A stretch of DNA of 64,000 bases from Pipra filicauda (GCF_003945595.2 NW_024104284.1:1859377-1923376), one strand, 5' to 3'. Positions 11,831 to 24,354 are shown, numbered from the stretch's first letter. Numbers and translations are program-made. The notes: a model not told the origin generated them from the sequence alone.

Positions 11831-14800
11831 TTGCTCTTGGTCAGAAGACAGCAAGGAGATGATTCCTCAGGGTATGTACTTGTATGAAAGGGAGCTGCAT
11901 TTATTTGTCTTGTAGTCCTTTGGAACACACCAGGACAATTTCTGAGGGAAATTACTGAGACTAGTTTTGATCCCTCTGTCCTTGTCCAGTAACATTAGGT
12001 AACATTAGGAAAAAAACCCCAACATACAACAACCAAACCCCTGCAGCAGAGGAAGTGATAATTTCTGAATTGTTTAAAACAGTGCATTTGCTAGTGAGCT
12101 TCATGAGAAATGAACTACTGTAGGAGATGCCTGGAGGTTTTTAGCAGATAACCTTGGAAAGAGTTTGGCAAAAAAGGATTGCTAATCTGAAGCATGGAAT
12201 CTAAAAAAAACCTTATGGCTTTAGCATGCATAATTAGGATCCGGGTCCCTAATTATTAACATTTTAATAGCATATGTAGATGTTAACCCCAGAAGTGGGA
12301 AGAAGAGAACTATGCTATATGAAGGATTGGTACGTATAATTACATAATTCAAAAATGTACATGCCCCAATAGAATATAGTGAATAAGTATAAGAGTAAAA
12401 ACATTAGGAGTTGACTTAGAATTTTTCAGCAGTGGAGTTCAAAGTGCAATATTTCTTGGTTCTAGCTAATTACTGCTCTTGAAAGCTTCTTGTAATTGAA
12501 AAGGGGGAAAAAAAAGAATTAGGGATCCAAATTTGAACAAAAGACCTATGGTTCATATGTTTCTGCAAAGATCAGGGTGGAATTGCACAGACACATTGAG
12601 ACTGGAAGACCTGACCCAAAGTTAGCCATTATTTCTGATTTTCCTGCCAGATATTCTTATTCCAGTTTGAGAACATGCTGACCATCTTCATCTTGCACCT
12701 GATATTGACTAGTTCTTGCATAAGGACTTGTTTTGAGTATTTTGACATCAGAAGGAAGTTTGCATAACTTAATCTGCTAGATCCATCTGTGTATACTGCA
12801 AGACAGCCATTCATTTCATTCTTAGGCAGAAGTACTTGATACTCAGCCTTGTGGTCAGGTGAACCTAAGCATTTCATTTGATTTTCAGTATATTTTTGCA
12901 CATTAAGTTATAGAACAGCTGAATGCAGCATGAGGTAATAATAATCAATATTATCATAATCTCACAAGCAGGGGAGACACAACAAAGAACTTGCATAAGA
13001 TCTAGACCACTGCCCACCTGAAGTGACTTCCATCAAACCATTTCATTTTCTGATCCTGCATAGTCTAAATGAAATATGAGGAGTGATGCTGAAATGCTTT
13101 GTAAAATAGTTTAAAAGCCAGTCTAAAGTGTACTCTAAAATGTAGAATATCTTTTTCAGTATATGATGCTGCAGTAGACACGGAGAGAGGATGCTTGTCT
13201 TTCCTAGGATTGAAATTGCTTCAGACTTGAGGGTCTTTGCTTACTTCTCCTAAACCCAGGTTTTAAAGTTAAATATTGTATTAGGTGTCCCACTCAGTGC
13301 ATAAGCACATTCATAAAATATTTTCATTCACATCCTCATCCTTAGTGTTATACAGAATAAAATATTATTCTTTCAAGGTTGTTTCCAACCCTGTTGGAAT
13401 AACCTGTTTCAGTTCCCTCTCCTCCATTAAAAGCTCATACTCCATTCTGCGTGAAATTAATTTTAAAGCCCTGGGTACTCAGTTCGTCTCTTACATATAC
13501 CCTAAATAGATGAGAGGAAAGTTGTAGCAATTGGGACTGTGTATTTCCTCGGTGTGGTCTCATCAGCAATCTCCTCCTGAAGTTTACTGCTCAGGGATCT
13601 TAAATGTTATAATGATGGCATGAGAAAGATGAGGCCAGTGGGTTGGGGTCTGAGCAAAGAGTCATTTGGGGATTGCATTGGGCAGAAAACTGTTCCCAAT
13701 GGGATATTGAAATTTGGTTTCTTCCTTGGTGGATAATATACAATGTGGGATTCTAAGTTTCCTTCCTCATTTAATTTTAATTGAAGTACATCTGATGGCA
13801 GATGCTGAAATAAAAGCATAGGTGGGACACCCTGAGAGTAGTGAAAGGGACCTTGACAAACTCATTTCCCTGCTGATTATGCTACCAGGATAAGCAGGAC
13901 TTGCCTTTTTAAAGGTTAACATGAGCCCCATCATGTGCAGGCAGAGAAGGAGTGGGCATAAGTTACCAGCATTGCAAGCTTAAAATAAGTAGACAGTATC
14001 AAGAATGCGTCACTGTACCAGGATCATTTGAACCCATCTGATTTTATTACACACGCAGACAGAGCATTAAGGTCAAATCTTCTGCATGGAAATAATCCAA
14101 GGGTTTGGGTAAGTATCATATTCTTTAGTCTCTGCAATCTGAAAGAACAAATAAAAAAGCAACTAAAGGGATTACAAATAAATCACACTGGCTTCTTTAT
14201 CCTAAAGCCCATTTAGCTGGATACGTAGGAGTATTCAGAATTGCAGGAACAATTCGTATACTTATCTAGCAAACTATTTAACTTGACTGAATCAATGAAT
14301 TAAAGTTGATTAATTGCCAAAGCTGCTAAGTTTAGCACAAGCCACATTTTGCTTCCTCTTTTTTGAGTATATCCTATGGCTGAAAGCGGATTTTGTAAAT
14401 CCTACACTGAGATTAATCATGTGTTGTGTTCAAAGACAAAACAGAGCCCTGAAATTACAGATTTGGGGGAAAATGTCTCCTGTGCTCATATAAATTTTTG
14501 CTATCGTATATTAGAAGTAGTCCACAGCTAAATAGGTCTTGCTTTCATCATAAGTAGGGGGATTTCTTCACCCTTATTTGAAGAGTTTACTTAAGGTGTT
14601 TATGTCTGAATCTAAACCAAGTTCTATCTAGTAATACACATTGGCTGAACTTTCAGGAAATCTGAACAGAAACATATAAGGATGAAATCCTTCATGAGAA
14701 CTCAAATAGGACACATATGATGTTGACACGTGACATTGTTTAGGATTATGATATTTTGGGGGATAGGTGTTTTTTTATTTTTTTTTGGCAAAGTTTTATT

Positions 14801-16071
14801 CATCATACTGTCTTTTCTCTCCATTTTCAGGAAGTTATCTGTCTCTGCTCTGTACCATGGATTCAGTGAGCCACAGATCCCTCAGAGAGATACTACATCT
14901 CCTGAGAAAGGGAGAGGGTTTTTTTCTATTCATATTATGCTCCAATCAGTCTTCCCTGCTACTCATATTCTAACCATTTTATTCATATTCGGCCTCCCCT
15001 CACTAGCCCAGTCTCTCCAAAGCACTATTTGATACTTTCTCAAATTAAAATAACTTTAAAGTAGATGTGATTTTTTTTCAATCAGTGCTATGACCATTCT
15101 TCACTGCTCAGTTACAAAACGAATCACCAGCAAAAACCAAAATTTGGTGCAACTACTGACTTTTTGAAATAGTTGTCTTTCATTAGTATTTGTGAACACA
15201 TTATATACTGTGTTATGTGCAAACACATAAATATGTTCAAGTGCATGCACACTCACACATATACCTTTTTATCTGTTTAAACAGGATGGTTAGAGGTCAC
15301 TTTTCTATATAAGCTTGCATATATATACACAACATGTATGTATGTTAAATCAATTTCAATTTCACAAGGTTGCAAATAGTACAAGCGGAATGGTTTTCCA
15401 ATACAGTGCCAGATGTGATCCAGTAATAATTTAACCAGTGTTAATATATAGTTTTGGAATGCAATACAATGCAGTGACAAAAAGGTTAATGCAATTGAAT
15501 GTAAAGCAGAGAGTCATGGGCTAGATTTTGATTTGTAACCCCCAGAACACACAGGTTTAGCATCTTCAGCAATACTGTTTTCTGCACCCCAGATGACACT
15601 ATGGCACAGCCACGCCTCCCAAGAGCCTGCTGGCCACATCAGCAGCCCACAGTAGCTGGTAGAAAAGAGTTCTAATCCTTTGCTTCCTTTGGCACATCCT
15701 TAGACTGATGCATTCCTGGTGTTTTCCCAGGCAACGAGTTGTTTGTTTTACTACTGAGTTCCTTCTTAGTGGTAAACAACCCTAGAAAGAGAGGATTAGA
15801 GTGGGGAATTGAGGTTCTCATTGTTATTAGCACTTATCTCCACCAGGGAGATATTATATGGAAACTTTACCCAATAATTTCTGTCCTATCTTCCCCAGCT
15901 GACAAGAATGTTCTAATTAAACACAACTGCTGTTAAACACAGCATAGTCACTGCAGTGAACCTGTCAACCTGAAATTAACAGGCAGAAGCAAAAACATAT
16001 TTCTGTTGTAAAATTCTGCAAAATCTAAGAGAATAAATAAATGGCAAGATAAAAGGATTAAAAGCAGTGTG

Positions 16072-16110
16072 ATTAATGACTAATTAATGACTAATGATTA
16101 ATTAATTTTG
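16072..16110. repeat. TAAT/ATTA-dense cluster with 11-bp tandem unit
   Basis: An 11-base unit ATTAATGACTA occurs twice in perfect tandem (16072-16082, 16083-16093) and runs into ATGATTAATTAATTTT. TAAT occurs about six times in under 40 bp, spaced near one helical turn. TAAT/ATTA is the core recognised by many homeodomain proteins, so this could be a regulatory patch. In DNA this AT-rich it may equally be a small slippage repeat. The sequence shows only the motif density. Confidence 0.5.
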
Positions 16111-16841
16111 TGTGGTTATTCCTGGTGTCTGTCCTTTCTTGATGGAGAATATCATACATGATAAGTTAACTAAATGCACTGACCTATTTCTTTATTATCT
16201 TGGAACCACAAAGAGAGCAAAGCAAAACTAAAATACAATATTTCTCAAATGGGAGTCAAGAATTATTTGTATTTAAAACATACTAGTAAAAACAGTCCTG
16301 GTAGAAAATGATGGTAGATCTCAACAGCAGAAATGTTCTTGTTTCTTTCAAACCATGAATAAAAAATGCAGAAGCAACTCATTTTGTCTGTAATAACTCT
16401 TCTTAGTGCATAACTTCCTGAAAAATGATACTGTTTTTCCTCATATCTCTTTCTCTAGGTATACTCATCCTTCAAGTGTGTGTTGACTTATTTTTCTATT
16501 TCCTCCTATAGCTTCATCTCTGTTTTAGACAACTATGTTGGCATGATGGTGAGGTTTCAAACATTAAATTGAAAATCATTAGAAGTTTTATTTTTGTTTT
16601 ATATAAGTAGTTAAGTTAAATAGGAGGGCTAAAAACAGAAGTAAAACTCACTCTCCAAGTACATTAAAAATTCTTTTGGAGTTATTACAAATCTCATGCT
16701 GAAGCCTACGGGAGATTTGTCTTAGATAAGAATTTAAGACTCAATATTTAGTAAGTGATAGCTCATGTCTGGAGATGAATAACAGAAAAAATATCTTTGT
16801 TTAAAGAAAAGAACACAAATAAACTATTTACATCGTGAATG

Positions 16842-16925
16842 GAAACAAAACAAAAGACTAAAACAAAACAACCCCCCAAAAAACCACAAAACAAAACAAC
16901 AACGACAACAACAACAACAAAAGAA
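16842..16925. repeat. A-rich (CAAAA)n/(CAA)n tract
   Basis: An imperfect low-complexity tract rich in AAAC and CAA units, ending in a purer (CAA)n run at about 16897-16921 with one CGA interruption. It is simple sequence, with no recognisable retroposon body immediately upstream on the plus strand. Confidence 0.85.
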
Positions 16926-18232
16926 AGTTGTTAGGGAAACAGGGAGTTCTGGGAGTTCTGTTGGCAGCCATATTTGATTATATCTCAGATAAATACATTA
17001 TTCAAGACTCTTTCTGTAGGTCAGAAGTAAATCACAGCTCATCCACTCCCAGTAGAATTATAGAGATCAGAATGAAGCATCTCAAAGAAAGGTAAGATTT
17101 TGGAAACCACACCATTTAGTTTCATCAGTGTTTTGACCTGCCCTGCATCACCTTTTCCCAAGAGCCCCAAACATCTCTGCAGTCACCTGCAAGGTGAGTG
17201 GTCCCTTGAACCTGGTCCCAGGGACTCCAGATGCCTTTCCCAGGGACTGGCACAGTGAGTGGTGTATGCCCCTGGAACCGGCATTGGATATCCCTATGGA
17301 ATGACAGAGGAGCCAAGCGAGGACTACTTGTTCCTCTTGCAGTTGTAGCCATGTGAGATGGTTCATTAGTCTCATAGCAATTAGCACCTCCTCTTTGATG
17401 ACACTGTGGCTCTGCTCAGGTTGGTAGATATGTCAGGACAGATTTTGCTTTCGGGCGTCTGGTGGGATTTCCCAACTCTTACTCTACTGTGTGGTGCTTC
17501 TCAGTATGCCATCCAAAGGTGGAGGGTGTGAATAACCCCACAAAAAGGAAACATCTCATCACACAAAACTGCCTGTGAAAGCTGTAAGGTCACGTGTTTA
17601 AAGCCTGCTTGGGCTGGGTGTTATAAGTATCCTTCCATGTGCTTTTGTGCTAACTGGCAGCAGCCTTGTGACAGCAAAATAGAAATGCTCTCTGCAGTGC
17701 ACACTCAATATTTGTATGACTTGACCCTGGCCTTTCGTTCTGAGTTTCTTTCACTGTGTTCAAAATAACAAAATAAAAAGGAGAGAGCAAGTACTACACA
17801 ACAGAAACCAATGGACATATAAGTGAGTTCGGTATGAAATATGCTGATAGAAATTTGGAGGTGTTGTATGTCACAATGACATGCGGCTATAAAACCACTC
17901 AATGGTGCAGCAGAGACAATTTATGTCATTAACATTTACAGACTTATTAAGGAGGATCCTTATTCCTGTGCCACTCTGCTTCTTAGATGTTATTAAAGGG
18001 CATGTTTGCTTTCTTCATTATTAAGGCAAACAAGAATTTTTGCACTCGTAACCTGTTACATAATCTTTTTATATAGAGGTACACAGGTTTGTACATCTTT
18101 ATACATGTATATAGATGTCTTACTGATGTATAATGTTGTATATAGCATATATAATACTTTGCAAAATAGATGCACTATTTGTTCTGGTACTATTACATGC
18201 ATAGTATTTATAGGCATGTTGTTTATGTGTTT

Positions 18233-18855
18233 CATAGAATCATAGAATTATAGAATGTTAAGGGGTTGGAATGGACCTTAAAGATCATCTAGTTCCAAAC
18301 ACCCTGCCATGGACAGGCACACTTCCCATTAGATCAAGGTGCTTCTTGGATGAAGAACTCCATTCAACCTGGTTTTCAACACTGTCAGGGTTGGGGCATC
18401 CACAACCTCCATGGGCAACCTGTTCCAGTGTCTCATCACCCTCATAGTAAAGAATTTGCTCCTTATATCTAACCTATACCCATTACTTCTTGTCCTATCA
18501 CTCCTGTTCTTGATGAAGAGTCCCTCTCAGGCTTCCCTGTAGGCCCCCCTCAGGGGGACCTACATTCCCTGTAATGTTGCTATGAGGTCTCCATGCAACC
18601 TTCTCTTCTCCAGGCTTAAACAGCCCCAACTTTCTCAGCCTGTCTTCATAGGGAAGATGTTTCAGTCCTCTTATCAGCTTTGTGGCCCTCCCCTGGGCTT
18701 GCTCCAGCAATTCCATGTCCTTCTTATGTTGGGGACACCAGAACTGTACACAGCACTCCAGGTGGGGTCTCAAAAGAGCAGAGTAGAGGGGAAGAATCAC
18801 CTCCTTTGACCTGCTGGTCACGCTGCTTTTGATGAAGCCAGGATACGGTTGGCCT
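18233..18855 (-). mobile_element. CR1 LINE fragment with ORF2 C-terminus
   Basis: A 5'-truncated CR1 on the minus strand. Its 3' end is at the low-coordinate side and carries the terminal repeat CATAGAATCATAGAAT (18233-18248). Read on the minus strand it encodes the end of the reverse transcriptase and the ORF2 C-terminus. Recognisable stretches include [20 protein letters not shown], then a QFWCPQHKKD block, a RATKLIRG block and YEDRLRKLGLF. The frame is then lost: codons downstream of about 18600 are interrupted by frameshifts and stops. The catalytic part of the RT and the endonuclease are absent, so the copy is dead. CR1 similarity stops abruptly at about 18855 (GGCCT), where AT-rich unique DNA begins. 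Divergence from the copy at 48341 shows a different, older subfamily or insertion. Confidence 0.95.
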
Positions 18856-20600
18856 AAATTTGTAATTTGGAAAATTACGTGTAATTCTTCCAAATTATAG
18901 GAAATCTATATGGCATCTTCTAATGCTACATGGACTTAGTAAGAGCTCTATTGTTACTTATAATCAAGCTATTCTGCCAGTAGATCTGCTTACAGCAAAG
19001 ATGACGCCTTGCTTTAGAGTAGAGGGTGATGGGTGCACAGTCAAATAGTAACCAAGGAACTTCATAAGCCTCTAATCTTACTGGAGCCACAGTTTTCCTC
19101 TTCCTTCTGCAATAATCAAGTGCCAAAATAAGCTTGAGAAGATGTGAAAACCATGGAATGCAGAACTCACAGGTTCTAATAAGTGGTTGCAAAAAGTGAC
19201 CTGAGTTCAAAAGAAATCTTGAAAAAATGCAAAACCTTCTTAGGAAAGGTGAGAGCATGACTGCATGCAGTTTGCAGTATAAATATTATCATATTAGTTG
19301 CACAAATCAGTGTCCAGATGTTATTTGTACATAGCTTCACTGTAGATGTATTTGAAGGAACAATACTGGTAAATGCTGTTCAGCTGGTTAGAAAAATGGA
19401 CAAGAGTTTCTGTTGCAAGAGCAACTAGCAGTCAGTGATTAGAAAGGATTTTGCTTGCATGGCCTGACATCTTCCTGCTGTCTGTAGCAGAAGGCGATCC
19501 AAGACCACTGGTTTTGCTGCATCCCAGGAGGCCTGCAGAGAACGGGCTGCAAGCCCACAGCTGGAGCTGGCAGCCAGCTGCTGCACTGAGTGAGAGCTGT
19601 GCTCCAGCTACAGATAAAGTTTGGGAAAACTGGGGAGAAAGACCGTCCTGCATCTCCTGTCATTAATCTCAGCAGCATCCAATCTGGGGGTAGATTTACC
19701 AGTGGGAAGGAACGTTTGCACCCTTTGCCCTCAGCACCACAGAACACCCTGTGGTTTGCAGCCTGCTGAGGGTGCTGAGCACCCTCTTCCTCACCCCATC
19801 TGTACTGCAGCTCTTATTGGGGTCTGTGTAGAAAACAGTCTGAAGGCTATCTGGGAAGCTAAGCTTAAACCCATTCTGTCTGCTGGAGTTAGCTGGAATT
19901 GTCCCCACAGTTGAGAGGCCAAGAATTACCATGGAAACACTTGCAGCAAACTCTCTTGTCAAAGCAAATACTTCAGTGTTAGTTAACAGAGATTTTAAAA
20001 GATGCTTATTGAAAGAGCAGCATGCTTTGTTACCTTTATGAGGTCACTTAGCTAATCTGCCCACTAAATCTGTTTGCTGCACATGTTGCTCTCTGCTGAC
20101 CTTAAAAGTTCTTGTAAAAGATGATTGGAGAGTTTAGAAATAACACAAAAGACTCTCAGCCATTTTCCCTGACTACAAGATAGCTATGAAAAACAGGTGA
20201 CCCCAGCAGCGTTTTTCCTTTGGAAGTTGTAATGTAAGATATACCTGTCTAAGAACTGTTCTGAGCAGGAAACTTATGCCTGCATGGTGCCATCCGCAAG
20301 AGCGTCTGTCCTGTGAGCAATGCGATCACCAGAAAAGGCACTGTGTTCAGATCCTAGCACACTGGCCTTATGCTGCATGGGTCTGTGGTTTTTGTGCTTT
20401 CCCTGGCTTAGGATGCAAGCTTGGATGTGTCACTTTATTGCTTAGTGTCACTGCTTCTGCCCACTGTCTGTTGCTTGCCTGTATATATCACAGGCTCTTC
20501 TACCTGCCCCTCGTTTTGTTTGGCCCTATAGACAACCTGTGTACATAACATTCAGCTTTCCCATATTCCCTTTTGTCCAATCCCTGTTTTTTTTAACAAC
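18856..20600. other. Unique DNA including a GC-richer islet (19440-19920)
   Basis: No gene is recognised. Between 19440 and 19920 the sequence is clearly richer in G and C than its surroundings and holds several overlapping open frames on both strands (up to about 100 codons). None shows a domain, and they conflict with each other, as expected where stop codons are simply rarer. CpG dinucleotides are few, so this is not a classical CpG island. Confidence 0.5.
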
Positions 20601-20604
20601 ACTC

Positions 20605-20735
20605 AGTTCTTTCCAATGTGATATTTTAATTCTTACCTAATGGACATTGCCTCCTATTTTGGTGTAATCAGCAATTTTCATTAGCATACTAGTATGTCTT
20701 GTGCTGCATTTGTTAATTATAATGTTGCAAGATCT
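20605..20735 (-). mobile_element. Decayed CR1/L3-like LINE relic over the RT active site
   Basis: On the plus strand the core TTTTGGTGTAATCAGCAATT (from 20657) matches the segment TTTGGTGTCATCAGCAAATT of the better CR1 copy in this same window (from 49216), with one substitution and one missing base. In the intact copy this segment is the antisense of the codons for the RT catalytic motif F-A-D-D-T-K. The flanks keep the looser order of sequence seen around that motif in CR1-clade LINEs, with no open frame left. I infer an old CR1 or L3-like fragment in minus orientation. Its ends cannot be placed exactly, and similarity outside the core is weak. Confidence 0.5.
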
Positions 20736-21204
20736 CTTGTTTTTAATTTGTGGACCATTCTTCACTCTCCTTTGTTGTTTTTTTTTTCCCCAGACATATT
20801 GCTTATAAACACTTTGGCAGTGTTAGTGCAGCATATGTTTTCACATGAATAATTTAGTAGTTGTACTAAGCCACTATCATCCTGGATATATCATTCTGAA
20901 TATGCTGAATATACTGGGTACTGATTAGTACGGAAAACAGCACTGTGAGACTGAATTTAACACAGGAAATCTTTCACATGCAAAATGCATTCACTTTTCA
21001 CAAAAATATGAATAAATATACTGCTTATTTCTTTAATGACTCCTTTTTAATCATGGTTCTTGTACAACAGTGTAGCAAAACAGGATTTAAATTTACAAGT
21101 AGTACAAATAGAAAATTTGCCAAACCATGGTTTTGTGCAGCACAAAATCTACATGGACTTGGATCAAAGTTGCCAAGTACTTTCAGTTGCAAACATGTTT
21201 AGGC

Positions 21205-21248
21205 TGTTGAGGAGGAGTCTTGTCTTTGTTGAGGAGGAGTCTTGTCTT
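21205..21248. repeat. Perfect 22-bp tandem duplication
   Basis: The unit TGTTGAGGAGGAGTCTTGTC plus TT occurs twice head to tail with no mismatch, at 21205-21226 and 21227-21248. It is not part of a recognised transposon. Perfect identity suggests a recent slippage event. Confidence 0.95.
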
Positions 21249-21487
21249 GACAGAGGGACAGTTAATGTCCCTTCTGCTTTTTCAGTGTCCAGTGATTAAT
21301 GTTGTAAGCAAAATATGTGAGAGCTGTGTTCAGTGCTGCCTATATTGATTTGAACTATAATTCTCTTGCCTCGATAGAACGCCTGAACTATCAGGGTAAA
21401 AAAAAAATCCCAATATGTGTTTCCTTGATATTTACAGCTTTGAAACACATTTTTGCAAATGCTAAATCATCCGCTGTCAAGAGTGAG

Positions 21488-21600
21488 AGAATGGCACAGT
21501 GGCTAGCCCACTACATGATGCAGATTGGAACCACTTCAGTCAGAGCTGGGTCTGGAGCCTGGAGTTCAGGTCCCAGAAGTGTTCCTATCACTGCCCATCC
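21488..21600 (+). mobile_element. Possible tRNA-derived SINE relic (MIR-like)
   Basis: TGGCACAGTGG at 21492-21502 fits the RNA polymerase III A-box consensus TRGCNNAGYGG. AGTTCAGGTCC at 21563-21573 is close to the B-box GGTTCRANNCC. Between them lies TCTGGAGCC, followed by TGGAGTTCAGGTCCCAG, an order reminiscent of MIR elements. The A-to-B distance (about 60 bp) is longer than in a simple tRNA gene, and no 3' LINE tail is identifiable. This could be an old MIR/CORE-type SINE or a coincidence. Confidence 0.3.
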
Positions 21601-22085
21601 TGGAAGAAGGAAGCAGTGGTAGAGATGCAGCCAGTCCTTCATTTCCTGTTGTTTATTATATGTCTGCCACAGGACAAAACATTTTGTTTCAGATTGAAGA
21701 AATGTTCTGATGGAAAAACATTTTGATAAGAAAGTTGTTTTGTTTTACTTTGGCAGAACAAAATGAAGGGGGAAAAAAGATGTTCAGTTTATTCCAAATG
21801 GAAGAAAGAAAAAAGAATTGCTTTTTTATTGCCACTCTGAATCCTGATGTAGATCATGGGTAGGTATTGATGGGACAGTTGAGCCTTTGTCTGTGCTGCT
21901 GCTGCTTAACATGGAGCAGAGAAGATCCATTCCCCTTTATGGAGTGAAAATGGAGGAAGAAAACAATAGAACAACAGCTGCCACCACTATCCAGGTGCTC
22001 TGTCCCCTTTGTGAGTAGCAGGGAAAGGCCAAAGCACAGGTAAAACAGGTAAACAGGAGCCTGAGTACTGGGGCGATAATCATGC

Positions 22086-22310
22086 ATGGCTGGAGCTGAT
22101 TTAAGCCACTTCCTTCCAGTGCAGGCTAGTGGCCTGTGGCCTGGACTGCGGGGAGGTGGCCGGCCAGCCAGGCAGGCACTACAGCTGCTCCTCTGCCTGC
22201 CCCTATGTGGGACATGGGGCCTGAGTGCCCCTCCAGCCCCAGCACAGTCCCTGGTTGGCAGCTTCCCTGGGATACTGCTGCCAGTGATGTAACAGGAGCA
22301 ACCCGCACTC
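22086..22310. other. GC-richer islet
   Basis: A sharp rise in G+C relative to the flanking AT-rich DNA, including GGTGGCCGGCCAGCCAGG near 22156. Frames are open on both strands because stops are rare. No domain, splice structure or repeat family is recognised and CpG content is low. It could be part of an old LTR or a fragment of an untranslated exon. I cannot distinguish these. Confidence 0.35.
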
Positions 22311-24338
22311 ACATATGGGTGGCCGTGCAGTCAGTGTGCAGGAAAAGGGCCAGGCTCTGTCAACATCTCCTTGGAAAGTCAGTAGCCAAAGCTGCTGCAG
22401 TCAGTGGCTGCTCCAAGTGCACCAACCATGTGCCTTTAGGGATTGCTTTTCGAGAAAGAATGAAGCTGAGGAAAAGAACCCCTGTCCCTGTCCCCAGGCC
22501 ATCCCAATGTGTTATATGAGTCACTGCCCCTGACTTCACTTGGTTTCCTAACAGCCAGTTTCCCAGCAGGGTCGCCAGGCAGGGTTTCAGCTCTTCCTCT
22601 GCCTGTCACTGTGCAGCATTTATTCTGGGGGAGAGGTGATGAGAGATTACTTGCATGATCAATCTCTTCAGCTTCAGTGGGACTGCTTGTCAAGGAGGCA
22701 TACTTTGGTAAGAGTAGGTTAACCTTGCCCCTAGAGACTATGCAAAGGAAAATATACTAATTAAATGTATGTGGGAGGCCACGTTTCCCATTAATGCTAA
22801 AGGGATTTTATTTATTATTAAGACTGTTGTTTTCATTGTCTTTTAAAAAATGACTGTAGTCTTAACATTGTTTGTCATAGAAAAATTGTCTTTTTTTTCT
22901 TCCTTGCTGTCTGTCTGGACTTAAAATTATGCCCACTTCTCTTTAAACTCTAAAAAAACCCCTGGTTCCCAGCAAAGAAAAGAAAAGAAATACTGTGCCT
23001 TTCATAAAACAGCAAACACTCAAAACAAGAGAAAAACTCCACCACTGCACAGACTCATCAAAAAGGAATTGCCAGAGTGATGGGGGAGGGTATTTCCACT
23101 CCGTCTGATGCTTTTAATTGCAATTCTTATGAATGGTTTGACTCTCTCATACCTGAGTTGTGGCACAGAGCAAGTTATTTTTAGCAGCTGTAGCCCAAAG
23201 CTACTGTTGCTACTCTACAGTGTCATATACATAGATACACTTTCTATCCCGCAGTTCCAGGCTCAGGAGGTAATTAAATGCATTACCTGATGCAGCATCT
23301 TTAGTAGCAATTAACTAATATTAGACAAATATTAACTGAAAGGAGCCAGGAGGAAGATAAATGTAGCCTAATAAATTGCTTCCTCTTGTTCAAAGCCTCT
23401 GTAGATGCATAAAACCCATAAAGAGACTCTTTTAAAAGATGATATAGAGGAAAGCTCTTTGAGATTTACCTTTCTGCTAGATACACACAAAAGGAACACC
23501 ATTATTATTTACGTTTTTAAAGAAAAAGGAAGTTTTGCCATTTGCAAGTAAAGGTTTAATTTTGTGTGGAAAGAAAAAAAAATCAGTTTCTGCTTGCACT
23601 GGGGATTTTTACAGTTTTCAGTACAAAGCAGTTGGTTGAAAAAATTAGTCTCTGCTGTAATGAATTAGACAGCTTGTCTGTTCTAGAGTGTGTTTTCATT
23701 AGGGTGAACAATGGAGACTGCTTGGTAGATTGCAGAAGGTAGCTTAACATCGAAGGACAAGCTGCATTTATCTGAAGGCAGTTCATGGGTCTATAATGGA
23801 TAGCAGGGCCTTTGTCTGTGCTAAGAATCTTCCTGTGAATAGCTCTGTGATTCATAGCCAAATTATAGTTGCTTCCTACTATCCTGGCTATTTTAATAAC
23901 AAGATTCGCAAAACGCTCTCTTCATATGGCACTAGTGGCACTAGTGGGCTTGCACCCTTTTTTTTTTTCAGTTATAAGAATCAGATTAAATAAAGAAGAG
24001 GTCAGATTTTTGGTCTTCCTAAGAATTTTTTTTGTGAAAGATTTAAGTTCAAAGCATAAGTATAATGTTTAGAATCTCTTATATTATTCTCACAATTAAC
24101 CAATGATAGATGCACTAGAAAATCCATCTAATCAAGGATAAAAATCTCACAGACACGCTGTTGCAGATAAGCAGTTAAAAACACGTAAAGATTTCCAATG
24201 CACACCCTTTAAGTATTTTGAGATCCTTCAATGCAAATGACCATATACTTTGTGCATGACAGCATCCTGTTGGTGCTAATGGTTGATATTCCAGACCTCA
24301 GCTTCCTTAACAGAGATTGGAAACTTTGAGGTGAGTCC

Positions 24339-24354
24339 AAATAAATAAATAAAT
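24339..24354. repeat. (AAAT)n microsatellite
   Basis: About four tandem AAAT units in a short run. It is too short to be strongly polymorphic. Confidence 0.8.

Larger units (their letters stand above)
11831..18232. other. AT-rich unique non-coding DNA
   Basis: No gene is recognisable. Contents worth naming are a 10-bp perfect tandem duplication (TAACATTAGG at 11990-11999 and 12000-12009), the TAAT-rich cluster at 16072-16110, the A/CAA-rich tract at 16842-16925 and AT-rich alternating stretches near 15300-15345 and 18100-18155. Open frames are short and domain-free. Confidence 0.6.

Noticed and set aside
22136..22519. 127-codon plus-strand frame with an overlapping 152-codon minus-strand frame (21854-22312)
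   Set aside because: Both lie over a GC-richer islet where stops are rare, contradict each other and lack any domain.
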